64,000 bases of DNA from assembly GCA_963728075.1 (NCBI GenBank), contig CAVSIP010000007.1:434001-498000 (forward strand). Reading direction: 5' to 3'. Below are positions 26,066 through 35,681 of this stretch, piece by piece. The stretch is from CAVSIP01 sp963728075. Its GTDB lineage: Bacteria; Actinomycetota; Actinomycetes; JAFAQI01; DASSKL01. The position numbers and the translations under genes were made by a program. Positions within the stretch are counted from its first letter, which is position 1, and every line of letters starts with the position of its first letter. Under the pieces are notes generated by a model. It saw nothing but the letters and a program-made list of their open reading frames with translations, had not been told where the DNA came from and did not search any database.

Positions 26066-29000
26066 GCGCGCTGGTCTGCGGCGCGTGCGGCACCCCCGCC
26101 GTGCCCGGCGCCCGGTTCTGCTTCAACTGCGGGGCACCGCTCGAACGCGCGCCCGAGCTCGGCGAGGCCAGCGCCGAGCGGCGCTGGGTGACCGTGCTGT
26201 TCGGCGACCTGTCCGACTTCACCGCATGGGCCGAGGACCTCGACCCGGAGCGGGTCGGCGTGGTCACCGACCGGCTGCTCGCCGAGCTCGCCCGCGCGGT
26301 GGCCGACGTCGGCGGCCACGTGGACAAGCTCACCGGCGACGGCATCATGGCCGTGTTCGGCGCGCCGACCGCGCACGAGGACGACCCGGAGCGTGCGGTC
26401 CGCGCCGCCGCGCAGATGCAGACCGCCGTACGCCGGCTGGTCGAGGAGGAGAGCGGCGGCGGGCGCCGGCTCGGCCTGCGGGTCGGGCTGAACACCGGCG
26501 AGGTGCTCGCCGGCGTGCAGGCGCACATGTCGTACACGGTCGTCGGCGACACGGTGAACACCGCGTCCCGGCTGGCGGATGCGGCGTCGGTCGGTGGCGT
26601 GTACGCGGGGCGGGACACCGCGTTGGCGACCATGCCGATCGCGTCGTGGCGGGCGCTCGCCCCGCTGCGGCTGAAGGGCAAGCGCGAGCCGGTGCAGGCC
26701 TACGAGCTGGTCGGGCTGCGCCCGCCCGGGTCGGTCCGGCTCGGGCTGGGTGAGGAGGCGCCGTTCGTCGGCCGGGAGGCCGAGCTGGGCCTGCTCGTCG
26801 GCCGGCTCACCTCCGTCCGCGAGCGCGGCGTACCCGGGTCGGTGGTCGTCACCGGGGACGCCGGTGTCGGCAAGACCCGGCTGGCGGCCGAGCTGTCCCG
26901 GCTGGCCGCCGAGCTGCCGCGGGCCCGGGTGCTGTGGGGGCGGTGCACCCCGTACGGCGCGGGGCGCACGCTCGCCCCGATGGCCGAGTGGGTGCGCACG
27001 GCGTGCGGCGTGCAGGAGGGCGAGTCGGCGGAGGAGGCGGTCGAGCGGGTGCGCCGTACGGTGGCCCGGCTGGAGCACCCGACGCACCGGCAGTCCGTCC
27101 CGGCGAACGTCGCCGACCGGCTGCTCGGGCTGCTCGGCCTGGCGGCGCGCACGCCGCCGGCGCCGCGGGAGTCGGCCGCGCCCGGTGCGGGCAGCGAGCC
27201 GGGGGACCCGGTGCTCGACGCGGTGCTCGCGCTGCTGCAGGGGCTGGCGGCGGGTGGGCCCCTGGTGCTCGTGCTCGACGACCTGCAGTGGGCGGCCCCG
27301 GAGATGGTGACCGCGCTGGCGTACGTCACCGGGCGGCTGTCCGGCCCGGTGATGGTGGTCTGCGTCGGCCGCAGCGACGTGGTGTCCGGGGAGGGGCTCG
27401 ACCCGGACTGGTGGCGCGGCCTGCCGGCGCCCGAGCTGCTGCCGCTGGCGCCGCTGGACGAGCCGGCCGCCGACCGGCTGCTGCGCGCGTACCTCGGTGG
27501 GGCCGAGCTGGACGCGGCCGCGCGGCACCTGCTGCTGGAGCGCTCGCAGGGCAACCCGTTCTTCCTCGCCGAGGTGCTGCACCTGCTCGTCGACCGGGGG
27601 CTGCTGCGCCGGGAGGACGACGGGTGGCACCTGGAGGGTGAGCTGCCCTCGGAGGTGCTGCCCGCCGGGGTGCAGGCGGTGCTCGCCGCCCGGTTCGACG
27701 GGCTGGACGCGACGTCGAAGGCGGTGCTGCGCGGTGCGGCGGTGGTCGGCGTACGGTTCTCCGCCGCCGCGCTGCTCGCCATCGACCCCCGGCCGGTCGG
27801 CGAGGTGCAGGCCGCGCTGGAGACGCTGGTCGCCCGCGGGATCCTCGCCTCGACCGGGGAGGACAGCGCGTCCGGGCCGCAGTTCGCGTTCATCCACGCG
27901 CTGGCCCGCGACGTCGTGTACGCCGCGATCCCGAAGGCCGAGCGGGCCCGCCAGCACGCGGCGGTCGCGGAGTGGGCGGAGGCCGACCTGCCGGGCTCAC
28001 GCGCGGACGTGGACAGCTTCGTCGCCGCGCAGGCCGAGCGGGCCGTGGCGCTGGCCGTGGAGATGCGGCTGGCACCCGGCGACTTCGCGTGGCGGGCCCG
28101 GGCGCTGGGGTTCGCGGCGCTGTGCCGGCTCGGCCAGGTGGCGCTGTCCCGCGACGACGACGAGCGGGCCGAGGTCGCGCTCAACCGGGCGCTGGAGCTG
28201 GTCGACGGCGGGGTCGGCGAGTCGGCGCGGCTGTTCGCGCTGACCGCGCGGGCCGACGCCCGTACGGCGATGCGCCGGTTCGACGAGGCCGAGCACGACC
28301 TGGCCGAGCCGCTGCGGTCCGCGGACCTGGGCATCCGGGCCGGGGCGCTGGTCGTGCTCGGGGAGATCCGGCGGCTGCGCGGTGAGGAGGAGCCGGCGCG
28401 GCAGGCGCTCGTGCAGGCGCTGGCGATGGCCAGCGACGCGGGCGTCGACCGGATCACCGGGGAGGCGCTGCGCCAGCTGGGCATGCTCGACTACTTCGCC
28501 GGTCGGCTGCGGCAGGCCGAGCAGCGGATGCGCCAGGCTCTGGAGCTCTCCGAGCGGGTCGGCGACGAGCACGGGGTCGGCTGGGCGCTGCAGCACCTGG
28601 CGTGGAGCGCGACCACGCGCGGGGACTGGGACGTCGCCGAGCAGGCGCTGGGTCGGGCCGCCACCGTGTTCGGTGCGCTCGACGACGAGGGCGGGCTGTC
28701 CTGGTGCGCGGGCACAGAGGCGTTCATCCGGCTGCTGCAGGGTCGGTTCGTCGAGGCGCGCACGCTCGCACAGGGGTTGATGACGGTCGGGGAGGAGATG
28801 GGCGAGCACTGGGGCGTCGCCGCCTGTCGCACCATCGACGCGTACGCCGCCGCCGAGCTGGGCGACGTTGCCGCCGCGCGGGCCGAGGCGGCGCGGGCGC
28901 ACGACGACTTCGTGACGCTCGTGGACACCTGGGGGCAGGCGATGGCGCTCATCGCCGAGGGGGTGGCCGCGCGCAACGCCGGGAAGGCGGACCGGGCGCT

Positions 29001-29577
29001 GGAGATCCTGCAGGACGCGGTGACCTGCTCGGTGGAGGCCAAGCACCCGACGACCGAGGCGCTGGCGCTGTCGTCGCTGGGCTACTGCCACCTCGACCGG
29101 GGGGACCCGCTGGAGGCGGCGCATGCGGCGCGCGCCGCGCTGGAGACCCTCGGCGCGCTGGACCTGGAGGAGCGGGCGCTGGTCGGACCGAAGGTGCTGC
29201 TGGCGATGGCGCTGCGGCAGCAGGGCCGGGCCGAGGAGGCGCTGCCGCTGCTGGAGGAGGCGGCCCGGTCGACCGAGGAGCCGTCCCTGATCTTCCCGCG
29301 GCGCCAGGCGCTGGCGCACTACGCGGGGGCCCTGCTCGAGCTGGGGCGGGCGGCCGACGCGCTGGCGACGACGAACCGGGCGCTGGCCGTACCCGCCGAG
29401 GACGTGCGCTCCCGCGTGGTCGCGCTGCGGGTGCTGGCGAACTGCTACCAGGCCTCCGGTGACCTGCCCGCGGCCCGCTACGCCGTACGCCAGGCCCTCG
29501 CGCTGGCCCGCTCCACCGAGATGGAGGCGGAGGTCCCGGCCACCGAGCGCTCCGCGGCCAACCTGTCCGTCGCCTGA
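26062..29577 (+). CDS. Class III adenylate/guanylate cyclase fused to AAA ATPase and TPR-like repeats
   Basis: This 1171-residue signalling protein begins with a zinc ribbon (C6, C9, C20, C23). The cyclase domain (about 40-215) looks competent: metal Asp49 and D93, Lys89, Asp163, and the Asn166/Arg170 pair in VGDTVNTASR are all present. Next is a P-loop domain (Walker A GDAGVGKT at 265-272, Walker B LVLVLDDLQW), then about 600 residues of Ala/Leu-rich TPR-like repeats. It likely makes cAMP in response to a ligand or protein bound by the repeats. crp lies only 1.2 kb further on. Confidence 0.92.
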   Translation: MSALVCGACGTPAVPGARFCFNCGAPLERAPELGEASAERRWVTVLFGDLSDFTAWAEDLDPERVGVVTDRLLAELARAVADVGGHVDKLTGDGIMAVFGAPTAHEDDPERAVRAAAQMQTAVRRLVEEESGGGRRLGLRVGLNTGEVLAGVQAHMSYTVVGDTVNTASRLADAASVGGVYAGRDTALATMPIASWRALAPLRLKGKREPVQAYELVGLRPPGSVRLGLGEEAPFVGREAELGLLVGRLTSVRERGVPGSVVVTGDAGVGKTRLAAELSRLAAELPRARVLWGRCTPYGAGRTLAPMAEWVRTACGVQEGESAEEAVERVRRTVARLEHPTHRQSVPANVADRLLGLLGLAARTPPAPRESAAPGAGSEPGDPVLDAVLALLQGLAAGGPLVLVLDDLQWAAPEMVTALAYVTGRLSGPVMVVCVGRSDVVSGEGLDPDWWRGLPAPELLPLAPLDEPAADRLLRAYLGGAELDAAARHLLLERSQGNPFFLAEVLHLLVDRGLLRREDDGWHLEGELPSEVLPAGVQAVLAARFDGLDATSKAVLRGAAVVGVRFSAAALLAIDPRPVGEVQAALETLVARGILASTGEDSASGPQFAFIHALARDVVYAAIPKAERARQHAAVAEWAEADLPGSRADVDSFVAAQAERAVALAVEMRLAPGDFAWRARALGFAALCRLGQVALSRDDDERAEVALNRALELVDGGVGESARLFALTARADARTAMRRFDEAEHDLAEPLRSADLGIRAGALVVLGEIRRLRGEEEPARQALVQALAMASDAGVDRITGEALRQLGMLDYFAGRLRQAEQRMRQALELSERVGDEHGVGWALQHLAWSATTRGDWDVAEQALGRAATVFGALDDEGGLSWCAGTEAFIRLLQGRFVEARTLAQGLMTVGEEMGEHWGVAACRTIDAYAAAELGDVAAARAEAARAHDDFVTLVDTWGQAMALIAEGVAARNAGKADRALEILQDAVTCSVEAKHPTTEALALSSLGYCHLDRGDPLEAAHAARAALETLGALDLEERALVGPKVLLAMALRQQGRAEEALPLLEEAARSTEEPSLIFPRRQALAHYAGALLELGRAADALATTNRALAVPAEDVRSRVVALRVLANCYQASGDLPAARYAVRQALALARSTEMEAEVPATERSAANLSVA

Positions 29578-29616
29578 CCCCCCGCCCCCCGCCCCCGCCC
29601 CCCGCCCCCGTCCCCG

Positions 29617-29665
29617 CGGTCGTGAAGCAAAGTGGCAGCCTCAGGTGCGTTTTGCTTCACGACCG
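29617..29665. repeat. Palindromic repeat family, copy A (left flank of DUF559 gene)
   Basis: Exact 15-base arms CGGTCGTGAAGCAAA and TTTGCTTCACGACCG surround a 19-base loop containing GGCAGCCTCAGGTGCG. Copy B (30640-30688) matches over 49 bases with two differences, including the whole loop, so A and B are direct repeats framing the DUF559 gene. Copies C and D elsewhere keep the outer arms but have different centres. A C-rich run (29578-29616) precedes this copy. Confidence 0.88.
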
Positions 29666-29733
29666 TGCGGCCGCTGTCCACAGATGACGGTCGGGGCGCG
29701 TGCCGGGGGTGCTGCGCCGCGAGCCTGCACCGT

Positions 29734-30648
29734 GTGGACGTACGAGAAGTGCGGCTGGCCGCGGTGGCCCGACGGCAGGGCGGCGTGTTCACCCGCGAGC
29801 AGGCAGTTGCGTACGGGTTCACCCGTCGCCAGATCGCCGGCCGGGTGCGGTCAGGGGTGTGGGTCCGGGTGCAGCGGTGGGTGTACGCGGCGGCGTCCAC
29901 GCCGTTGACCCTGTACGCACGCCACGTGGCCGCGCTGCTCTCGTGCGGCCGCAGAGCCATGTTCTTCTCCCTCAGTGCGGCGCGTGCGCAGGGGATCGAT
30001 GTCCGAGGTGGCGACGACTGCCCGAGGGTGCTCCTGCCGTACGAGTCGGGGTCGCGCCGGCTGGACGCAGCCATCGTCGCCAGGACCCGCGACCTTCCGA
30101 CTCCCGTTCTGTGCGCCGGATGGCCGGCCACCCCGCCGGGGCGTACCGTGTTCGACCTGGCCAAGACGCTGCCTCCGGCGGAGCTGGCGGCGACCATCCA
30201 CGGAGCGCTGCGCTCATCGGTGCTGGACCTGGAGGAGCTGACGGCTCTGGCCGACACGATGACGGGCGGGCACGCAGGGGCCCGGGCACTGAGGTCGGTG
30301 CTCGCGGCGTACGACGTCGGTGCCGAGTCCGCCGCCGAGGCGTACGGGCAGCGGCTGCTGCGGCGGGCGGGCATCACGCTCACGGCACAGGTGGAGGTGT
30401 GGGACGGTCCCTTTCTCGTGGCCCGTCTCGACCTCGCGGACGAGAAGCTGAAGGTCGCTGTGGAGATCGACGGCCCGCACCACCAGCTCGGCAGCCACCC
30501 GAGCCGGGATCGGCGCCGGGACCGTCACCTCGTCGCGTTGGGCTGGCTCGTTCTGCGGTTCACCACCGAAGACCTGTACGCCCGCCCGAGGGCGTTCGTC
30601 GCCGAGGTCGCCGCTGCCGTCGAGCGCCGCCTCGCGGTGCGGTCGTGA
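29734..30648 (+). CDS. DUF559 (PD-(D/E)XK-like) protein with AbiEi-type N-terminal domain
   Basis: The 304-residue product has an N-terminal winged-helix-like part (about 1-60, GGVFTREQAVAYGFTRRQI) as in type IV AbiEi antitoxin-like proteins, and a C-terminal DUF559 domain related to Vsr endonucleases. The nuclease core is visible as RLDLADEKLKVAVEIDGPHH with a later RRRDRHLVALGWLVLRF, giving the D...ExD pattern. It is flanked by two near-identical palindromic repeats, and its stop codon lies inside the right-hand one. The GTG at 29734 was chosen as the first start giving the N-terminal fold. Biological role is unknown. Confidence 0.82.
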   Translation: MDVREVRLAAVARRQGGVFTREQAVAYGFTRRQIAGRVRSGVWVRVQRWVYAAASTPLTLYARHVAALLSCGRRAMFFSLSAARAQGIDVRGGDDCPRVLLPYESGSRRLDAAIVARTRDLPTPVLCAGWPATPPGRTVFDLAKTLPPAELAATIHGALRSSVLDLEELTALADTMTGGHAGARALRSVLAAYDVGAESAAEAYGQRLLRRAGITLTAQVEVWDGPFLVARLDLADEKLKVAVEIDGPHHQLGSHPSRDRRRDRHLVALGWLVLRFTTEDLYARPRAFVAEVAAAVERRLAVRS

Positions 30649-30688
30649 AGCGAACTGGCAGCCTCAGGTGCGTTTTGCTTCACGACCG
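30640..30688. repeat. Palindromic repeat family, copy B (right flank of DUF559 gene)
   Basis: Arms CGGTCGTGAAGCGAA and TTTGCTTCACGACCG (one G-T wobble) with the same loop as copy A. The left arm supplies the last codons of the DUF559 gene (Arg-Ser-stop). It is followed by a GGGGCGGC tandem tract before the convergent crp stop. Confidence 0.88.
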
Positions 30689-30740
30689 CGGGGCGGTGGG
30701 GCGGCGGGGCGGCGGGGCGGCGGGGCGGCGGGGCGGTGCG
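30689..30740 (+). repeat. GGGGCGGC tandem tract
   Basis: About 50 bases of 8-base GGGGCGGC/GGGGCGGT units fill the space between copy B of the palindrome and the crp stop codon. It has high G-quadruplex potential. The number of units may vary between strains. Confidence 0.7.
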
Positions 30741-30741
30741 G

Positions 30742-31418
30742 CTACCTGGCGCGGCGCTCGACCCGCTCGGGTTCGAGCAGGGTGACCGTACGGCCCTCCA
30801 GGCGGATCCAGCCGCGGGAGACGAAGTCCGACAGCGCCTTGTTCACCGTCTCGCGGCTGGCCCCGACCAGCTGGGCGAGCTCCTCCTGGGTGAGGTCGTG
30901 GGTGACCCGGATGCCCTCGTCGGTCTGCGTGCCGAACCGCTCGCCGAGGTCGAGCAGCGCCTTCGCGACCCGGCCCGGGTACGTCGGAGAAGACCAGGTC
31001 GGCCATCGCCTCGTTGGTCCGCCGCAGCCGCTGGGCGAGTGCGCGCAGCAGCGTGCTCGGCGACCGCCGGTCGGCCGGTCAGCCACGGGCGCAGGTCGTC
31101 GTGCGCGAGCGAGAGCATCGCGGCGTCGCTGATCGTGGCGACGCTGGCCGTCCGGGGCCGCGGGTCGAACAGCGACAGCTCGCCGAACATGTCGCCGGGA
31201 CCGAGCACGGCGAGCATGTTCTCCCGCCCGTCCGGTGGACGTGCGGAAGATCTTCACCTTGCCCTCGAGGATCACGTACAGCCGGTCGCCGGCGTCCCCT
31301 CACGGAACAGCACCCGCCCGCGCGAGAACGTCTCGCGGCGCATGGCGGTGCGCAGCGCCTCGGCGGCCTCGTCCTCGAGGGCGGCGAACAGGGGCAGACC
31401 GGCGAGTAGATCGTCCAC
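30742..31418 (-). pseudogene. crp: Crp/Fnr family transcriptional regulator (CRP), multiple frameshifts
   Basis: cAMP-responsive global regulator. Fragments of one protein lie in different frames: an N-terminus reading DDLLAGLPLFAALED, the cyclic-nucleotide domain (VLGPGDMFGELSLFDP), then the helix-turn-helix LTQEELAQLVGASRETVNKAL and the end PERVERRAR. At least four single-base indels can be placed (about 30975, 31052, 31228, 31297). Each sits in a G/C run and all motifs are otherwise intact, so sequence error is more likely than real decay. The cyclase gene upstream makes a cAMP link plausible. Confidence 0.85.
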
Positions 31419-31430
31419 GGCTGCAGTCTG

Positions 31431-31685
31431 CTACGCGGTGCTCTCGGTGTGGCGCAGGACCCGGCGAGCGGAGCGTCGCTGGGGCTGACGTTGCCAGTAG
31501 CGGTCCAGCGCGGGGGCGAAGCCTTCGCTGACGAAGGTCTCGACCTCGTCCGGCCGGGCGGTCTCGAGGAAGCGGACGACCTGCTCGCCGATCGCCTCAC
31601 GGCGCAGTGGCGCTTCGACGCGCTCCATGAGCATGGTCCCCGTCATCAGGGCGACGGGGAACAGCAGCGCGAAGAGGAGGTACAT
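31431..31685 (-). CDS. Small single-span membrane protein upstream of crp
   Basis: An 84-residue ORF, the one intact gene in the indel-rich zone. Residues 1-20 (MYLLFALLFPVALMTGTMLM) form a membrane segment, followed by a charged cytoplasmic domain with RVEAPLRREAIGEQVVRFL. Its position beside crp and the compatible coding bias support a real gene. I do not recognise a named family. Confidence 0.62.
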   Translation of the reverse strand: MYLLFALLFPVALMTGTMLMERVEAPLRREAIGEQVVRFLETARPDEVETFVSEGFAPALDRYWQRQPQRRSARRVLRHTESTA

Positions 31686-31728
31686 GTCGCCCGGTAGGGT
31701 TCCCGAACCCGCCGCGACCTACACCTGC

Positions 31729-32273
31729 TCAGGCGCCGGCGGCCCGCGGGGCGACCAGCGGCTCGAGGGGGAGGATGGCCAGGCACGCCGCCGGTTCCTC
31801 CCGGTAGCGCGCGATGAGCTCGCCGGTTGCCGCACCGAGCCGGCGGTGCAGTGCGGTCCGGTACGCCGACAGCGCCTGCTCGGCCTTCGACCAGACCGGC
31901 CTCGAGCCGGGCGTTGTGCGTCGTCGTCCCCGGCGCGCGGGTCCTGCTCCCACAGGCCGGCGAGGTCGGGCAGGGGTGGGATGTCGTCGACGGGGACGAC
32001 CGCCATGCAGCGCCGTGCCGGCCACGGCCGACCCGCTCCTCCGCGAGCACGCCGCGCAGCGTGGTCGAGGTCGACGGCGCTGCCGTCCGCCGGCGCGAAC
32101 GAGGTCCAGCCGGGCCTGGATGATCCGTCGCCAGTAGGAGACGCGGTCCTCCTCTGCCGTCAGCGCCCGCCGGTAGCCGACGGAGCCCGTCGAGCGAGAG
32201 GTGCGCGAACTCGGCGCTGCGCTGCGGGCACCGGCCGCTGCCGCGGCCCACTCGTGGCCGCCCTCTCCGTCAT
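31729..32273 (-). pseudogene. RsiG-like coiled-coil protein with c-di-GMP-binding motif, frameshifted
   Basis: Joining frames on the minus strand gives a mostly helical protein of about 180 residues. It contains EEDRVSYWRRIIQARLD (coded at about 32104-32154), which matches the c-di-GMP-binding pattern E-x3-S-x2-R-x3-Q-x3-D described for the Streptomyces anti-sigma factor RsiG. A second helix, EQALSAYRTALHRRLG, keeps only the E-x3-S-x2-R half. Between them is the conserved VPVDDIPPLPDLAGLWEQ segment. Several single-base indels break the frame. No WhiG-like sigma gene is seen nearby, so its partner is unknown. Confidence 0.68.
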
Positions 32274-32399
32274 GGTCACCTCGCCTTCCTGTCGCTGCCG
32301 GCTTCGACGGGGTTTCGCAGTCGCCTTGAGAGACGATCGGCCGGACGGCTCAGGCGCACCTCCCGCCGTCCGGTCTGACGCGGCTCACGCGCGGGTCTG

Positions 32400-33157
32400 C
32401 AGCAGCCGCCGCTGGGCTGGCGCCGTGAGCGCCCGACCGGCGAGACGCGTACGGCGCTGGTGCGCCGGGCCCGCCGGATCAACCGGGAGCTGGCCGAGCT
32501 CTACCCCGACGCGCACTGCGAGCTGGACTTCACGCACGCCGCTGGAGCTGCCGTCGCGACCGATCCTGTCGGCCCAGTGCACCGACAAGCGGGTCAACGA
32601 GGTGACCCCGGCGCTGTTCGCCGCTACCCGACCGCGGCCGACTACGCCGGCCGCCGACCGGGCCGAGCTCGAGGAGCTGATCCGGCCGACCGGGTTCTTC
32701 CGGAACAAGACGACCAGCCTGATCGGGCTGGGCGCCGCGCTCGTCGAGCGGTACGACGGCGAGGTGCCGGGCCGGCTCGACCGACCTGGTCACGCTGCCG
32801 GGCATCGGCCGCAAGACGGCCAACGTCGTGCTCGGCAACGCCTTCGGCGTGCCCGGGCATCACCGTCGACACCCACTTCGGCCGGCTGGTCGCGGCGGTT
32901 CGGCTGGACCGAGCCGGAGCGACCCGGTGCAAGGTCGAGCACGACGTCGGCGGCGCTGTTCCCGAAGACGCGAGTGGACGATGCTTCGCCACCGGCTGAT
33001 CTTCCACGGCCGGCGGGTCTGCCACGCCCGCAAGCCGGCCTGCGGCGCGTGCGCGCGTCGCCGCGCTGTGCCCGTCGTACGGCGAGGGCCCGACCGACCC
33101 GGGCCGCGGCGGCGAAGCTGGTCAAGGCCGCCGCAGCAGGTCGCGGCGACGCCGTGA
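32400..33157 (+). pseudogene. nth: Endonuclease III, frameshifted
   Basis: Base-excision-repair DNA glycosylase/AP lyase. Fragments in changing frames show AQCTDKRVNEVTPALF, EELIRPTGFFRNKT, the helix-hairpin-helix LPGIGRKTANVVLGNAFG (after joining), ITVDTHFGRL with the catalytic Asp, and the 4Fe-4S cysteines in VCHARKPACGAC followed by CPSYG. All catalytic residues survive but the frame shifts every 50-150 bases. The start is approximate because no intact N-terminus can be read. It heads the nth-tlpA-nudix-marP row conserved in actinomycetes. Confidence 0.82.
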
Positions 33158-33773
33158 GGCCGGCGCAGTGGCCGCGCGGCCGGCGTCGCGGCGCTGCTGG
33201 CGCGCGGCGTGCGCGTGTCCGGCTGCGGCCGGCGGCGACGCCCGCGGCGGCTGGCCGACCGGCGACGTCGCCGACGCCCGATCGCGCGCAGCTGCGCCGC
33301 GCAGGCCGGCCCTCGACCCCTGCCCGGCCTGGCACCGGCCACGGCGAGCCTGCCCGACCTGACGCTGCCCTGCCTTGGCGGGGGCCGGACGGTCGACCTG
33401 GCCCGGCGTGCGCCGGCCCGCCGCGTCGTCAACGTGTGGGCGTCTGGTGCGCGCCGTGCCGGGAGGAGGTGCCCGTACCTGCGCGGCCTGCGCGAGCGGG
33501 CGGGCGGCCGGCTGACCGTGCTCGGCGTGCACACCGAGGACCGCGCGCGGCGACCGCTCGCGTTCGCCGCCGCGACGCCGGCATGCGCTACCCGCCTCGG
33601 TCGACGACGCGGCAGGTGCTCGCGCCGGTTCCGGGTCGCCGCGGCGCCGCCGGTCACGCTGTTCGTCGACGCGTCGGGCGGGACGTCGCGCACCGCAGGT
33701 CGGGGCGTCTCACCGTCGTCGACGCGCTTGCGCGCTGGACGTGCGACGCACCTCGGGGTGCGTGCTGGCGTGA
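33154..33773 (+). pseudogene. TlpA family thioredoxin-like disulfide reductase, frameshifted
   Basis: After correcting single-base shifts the protein has LPDLTLPCLGGGRTVDLAR, then VVNVWASWCAPCREEVPYL with the WCAPC redox motif (a missing base in the TGGTGC run breaks it), the ERAGGRLTVLGVHTEDR strand and a PPVTLFVD cis-Pro region. It resembles the thioredoxin-like protein beside nth in M. tuberculosis (Rv3673c). The N-terminus is too damaged to judge a signal or anchor. GTG 33154 overlaps the nth stop. Confidence 0.75.
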
Positions 33774-34477
33774 GCCGGGGCGCGACCGACGTGCCCGGCT
33801 GGCTCCGCCCGCTGTGCGCGGTGCCGCGGACGGTGCGCGCCGAGGACCTCAGCCGCGGTTCCGCGCCGCCGAGAGGGCGTCGACGGAGTCGGCCGTGCTG
33901 GTGCTGCTTCGGCGAGGGGCCGGACGGGCCCGGACCTGCTGCTCATCGAGCGGCGCCGCACCTGCGCAACCACGCCGGCCAGCCGGCCTTCCCCGGCGGC
34001 GCGGTCGACCCGGACGACGACGGGCCGGTGCGGGCCGCGCTGCGCGAGGCGGAGGAGGAGGCCGGGCTGGACCCCGCCAGCGTGCGAGGTGCTGGCCGAG
34101 CTGCCCGCGCTGTGGCTGCCGCCGTCGAGCTTCGTGGTGCACCCGGTGCTCGCCTGGTGGCGCGACGCCGTCGGACGTGCGCTCCGGGCGAGACCGGCCG
34201 AGGTCGCCGCGGTGGCCCGGGTGCCGGTGGCGGAGCTGGCCGACCCGGCGAACCGGTACGGGTGCGCCACCCAGCGGCTGGGTCGGCCCGGCGTTCGAGG
34301 TGCGCGGCATGCTGGTGTGGGGCTTCACCGCCGGGCTGCTCGACAGGCTGCTCGCGCTGGGCGGCTGGGAGCGGCCGTGGGACACCGACCGGCTGCTCGA
34401 CCCCGCCCGAGCGCGCTCGGCGGCTCGCGCTGCCGCCCGCGTCAGCGGCACGCCGACGCAGCCGGAGTCGAGGGTGA
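33770..34477 (+). pseudogene. CoA pyrophosphatase (NUDIX hydrolase), frameshifted
   Basis: The NUDIX box is visible as GGAVDPDDDGPVRAALREAE plus EEAGLD, preceded by LRNHAGQPAFPGG, the combination seen in NUDT7/NudL-type CoA pyrophosphatases. C-terminal parts read EVRGMLVWGFTAGLLDRLL and GGWERPWDTDRLLD. Frames change near 33870, 33930, 34090, 34290 and 34410. The GTG overlaps the TlpA stop and its own stop overlaps the MarP GTG, so operon structure is preserved despite the indels. Confidence 0.8.
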
Positions 34478-35681
34478 CCGGAGACCTGCTCGACCTCGTC
34501 CTGGTCGTGGCGCGCGGTCCTGTTCGCCATCAGCGGCTACCGGCAGGGCTTCGTCGTCGGCGTGCTGTCGTTCGCCGGCTTCCTCGGCGGCGGCGTGCTC
34601 GGCGCGCGCGTTCGCGCCCGACGTTGGCCGACGCGATCGAGCCTGGCTGGCAACCCGGCGCATCGTTCGGCGCTGCTCGCGGTCTTCGCTCGCGGCGAGC
34701 GTCGGCCAGCTGCGTCGCCACCGCGGTCGGCGTCGCCGTCCGCCGCCGGCTCACCTGGCACCCGGCCCGACTGGTCGACGCGTGCCGGCGGCGGCGTGGT
34801 CAGCGTCGTGCCGTGCTGCTGGTCGCCTGGCTGGTCGGGACGGCGCTGGCCGCACAGCGCGCGTGCCGTCGGCTGTCGCAGCAGGTCCGCCACTCGGTCG
34901 ATCCTGACGCGGTCGACGACGTCATGCCGGACGCCGCCCGGCACCTGTTCTGCGTCGTTCCGGCAGCTGCTCGACCAGCACGGGTTCCCCCAGGTCTTCG
35001 GCGCGCTCGGCCCGGAGCAGATCGTCCCGGCGTCGAGCCGCCGGACCCGGCGGTGGCCGAACAGCCAGGCGGTCAGGTCGCCCGGCCCCGGATCGTGCAA
35101 GATCCTCGGGGTCGCGCGGTCCTGCTCCCGGCAGCTCGAGGGCAGCGGGTTCGTCTACGCCCCCGAGCGGGTGATGACCAACGCCCACGTCGTCGCCGGC
35201 GTCCGCGAGCCGACGGTGCAGGTCGACGGCGAGCGACGTACGACGCGCGGGTGGTGCTCTACGACCCGGAGCCCGACGTGGCGGTGCTCGTACGTGCCGG
35301 GGCTGCGCCGTACGCCGCTGCAGTTCGCCGGCGCCGGCGCCGGCCGGGCGACAGCGCGGTCGTCGCCGGCTACCCGGAGAACGGGCCGTTCCAGCGCCGG
35401 TCGCCGCCCGGATCCGCGAGCGTGCAGGAGGCGCGCGGCCCGGACATCTACCAGCGCAGCCAGGTGACCCGCGAGATCTACTCGATCTACGCGCAAGGTG
35501 CGGCCGGGCAACTCCGGTGGGCCGCTGCTCGCCCCGAACGGCACGGTGTACGGCGTGGTGTTCGCGGCCGCGGTCGACGACCCCAACACCGGCTACGCGC
35601 TGACCGCCAAGCGAGGTCTCGGCCGACGCGGCGGCCGGCCGCAGCGCGACCCAGACCGTGTCCACCGGCACCTGCGACTGA
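34474..35681 (+). pseudogene. marP: MarP family membrane-bound serine protease, frameshifted
   Basis: MarP-like acid-resistance protease. The N-terminal membrane part reads DLLDLVLVVA and later SGYRQGFVVGVLSFAGFLGG in separate frames. The trypsin-like domain keeps His in TNAHVVAGV, Asp in EPDVAVL and Ser in GNSGGPLL, so the catalytic triad is complete. At least seven frame changes occur. Rv3671c, its M. tuberculosis counterpart, is likewise downstream of the NUDIX gene. The TGA at 35679-35681 ends the CTGTCD-like tail and closes the indel-rich zone. Confidence 0.82.
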
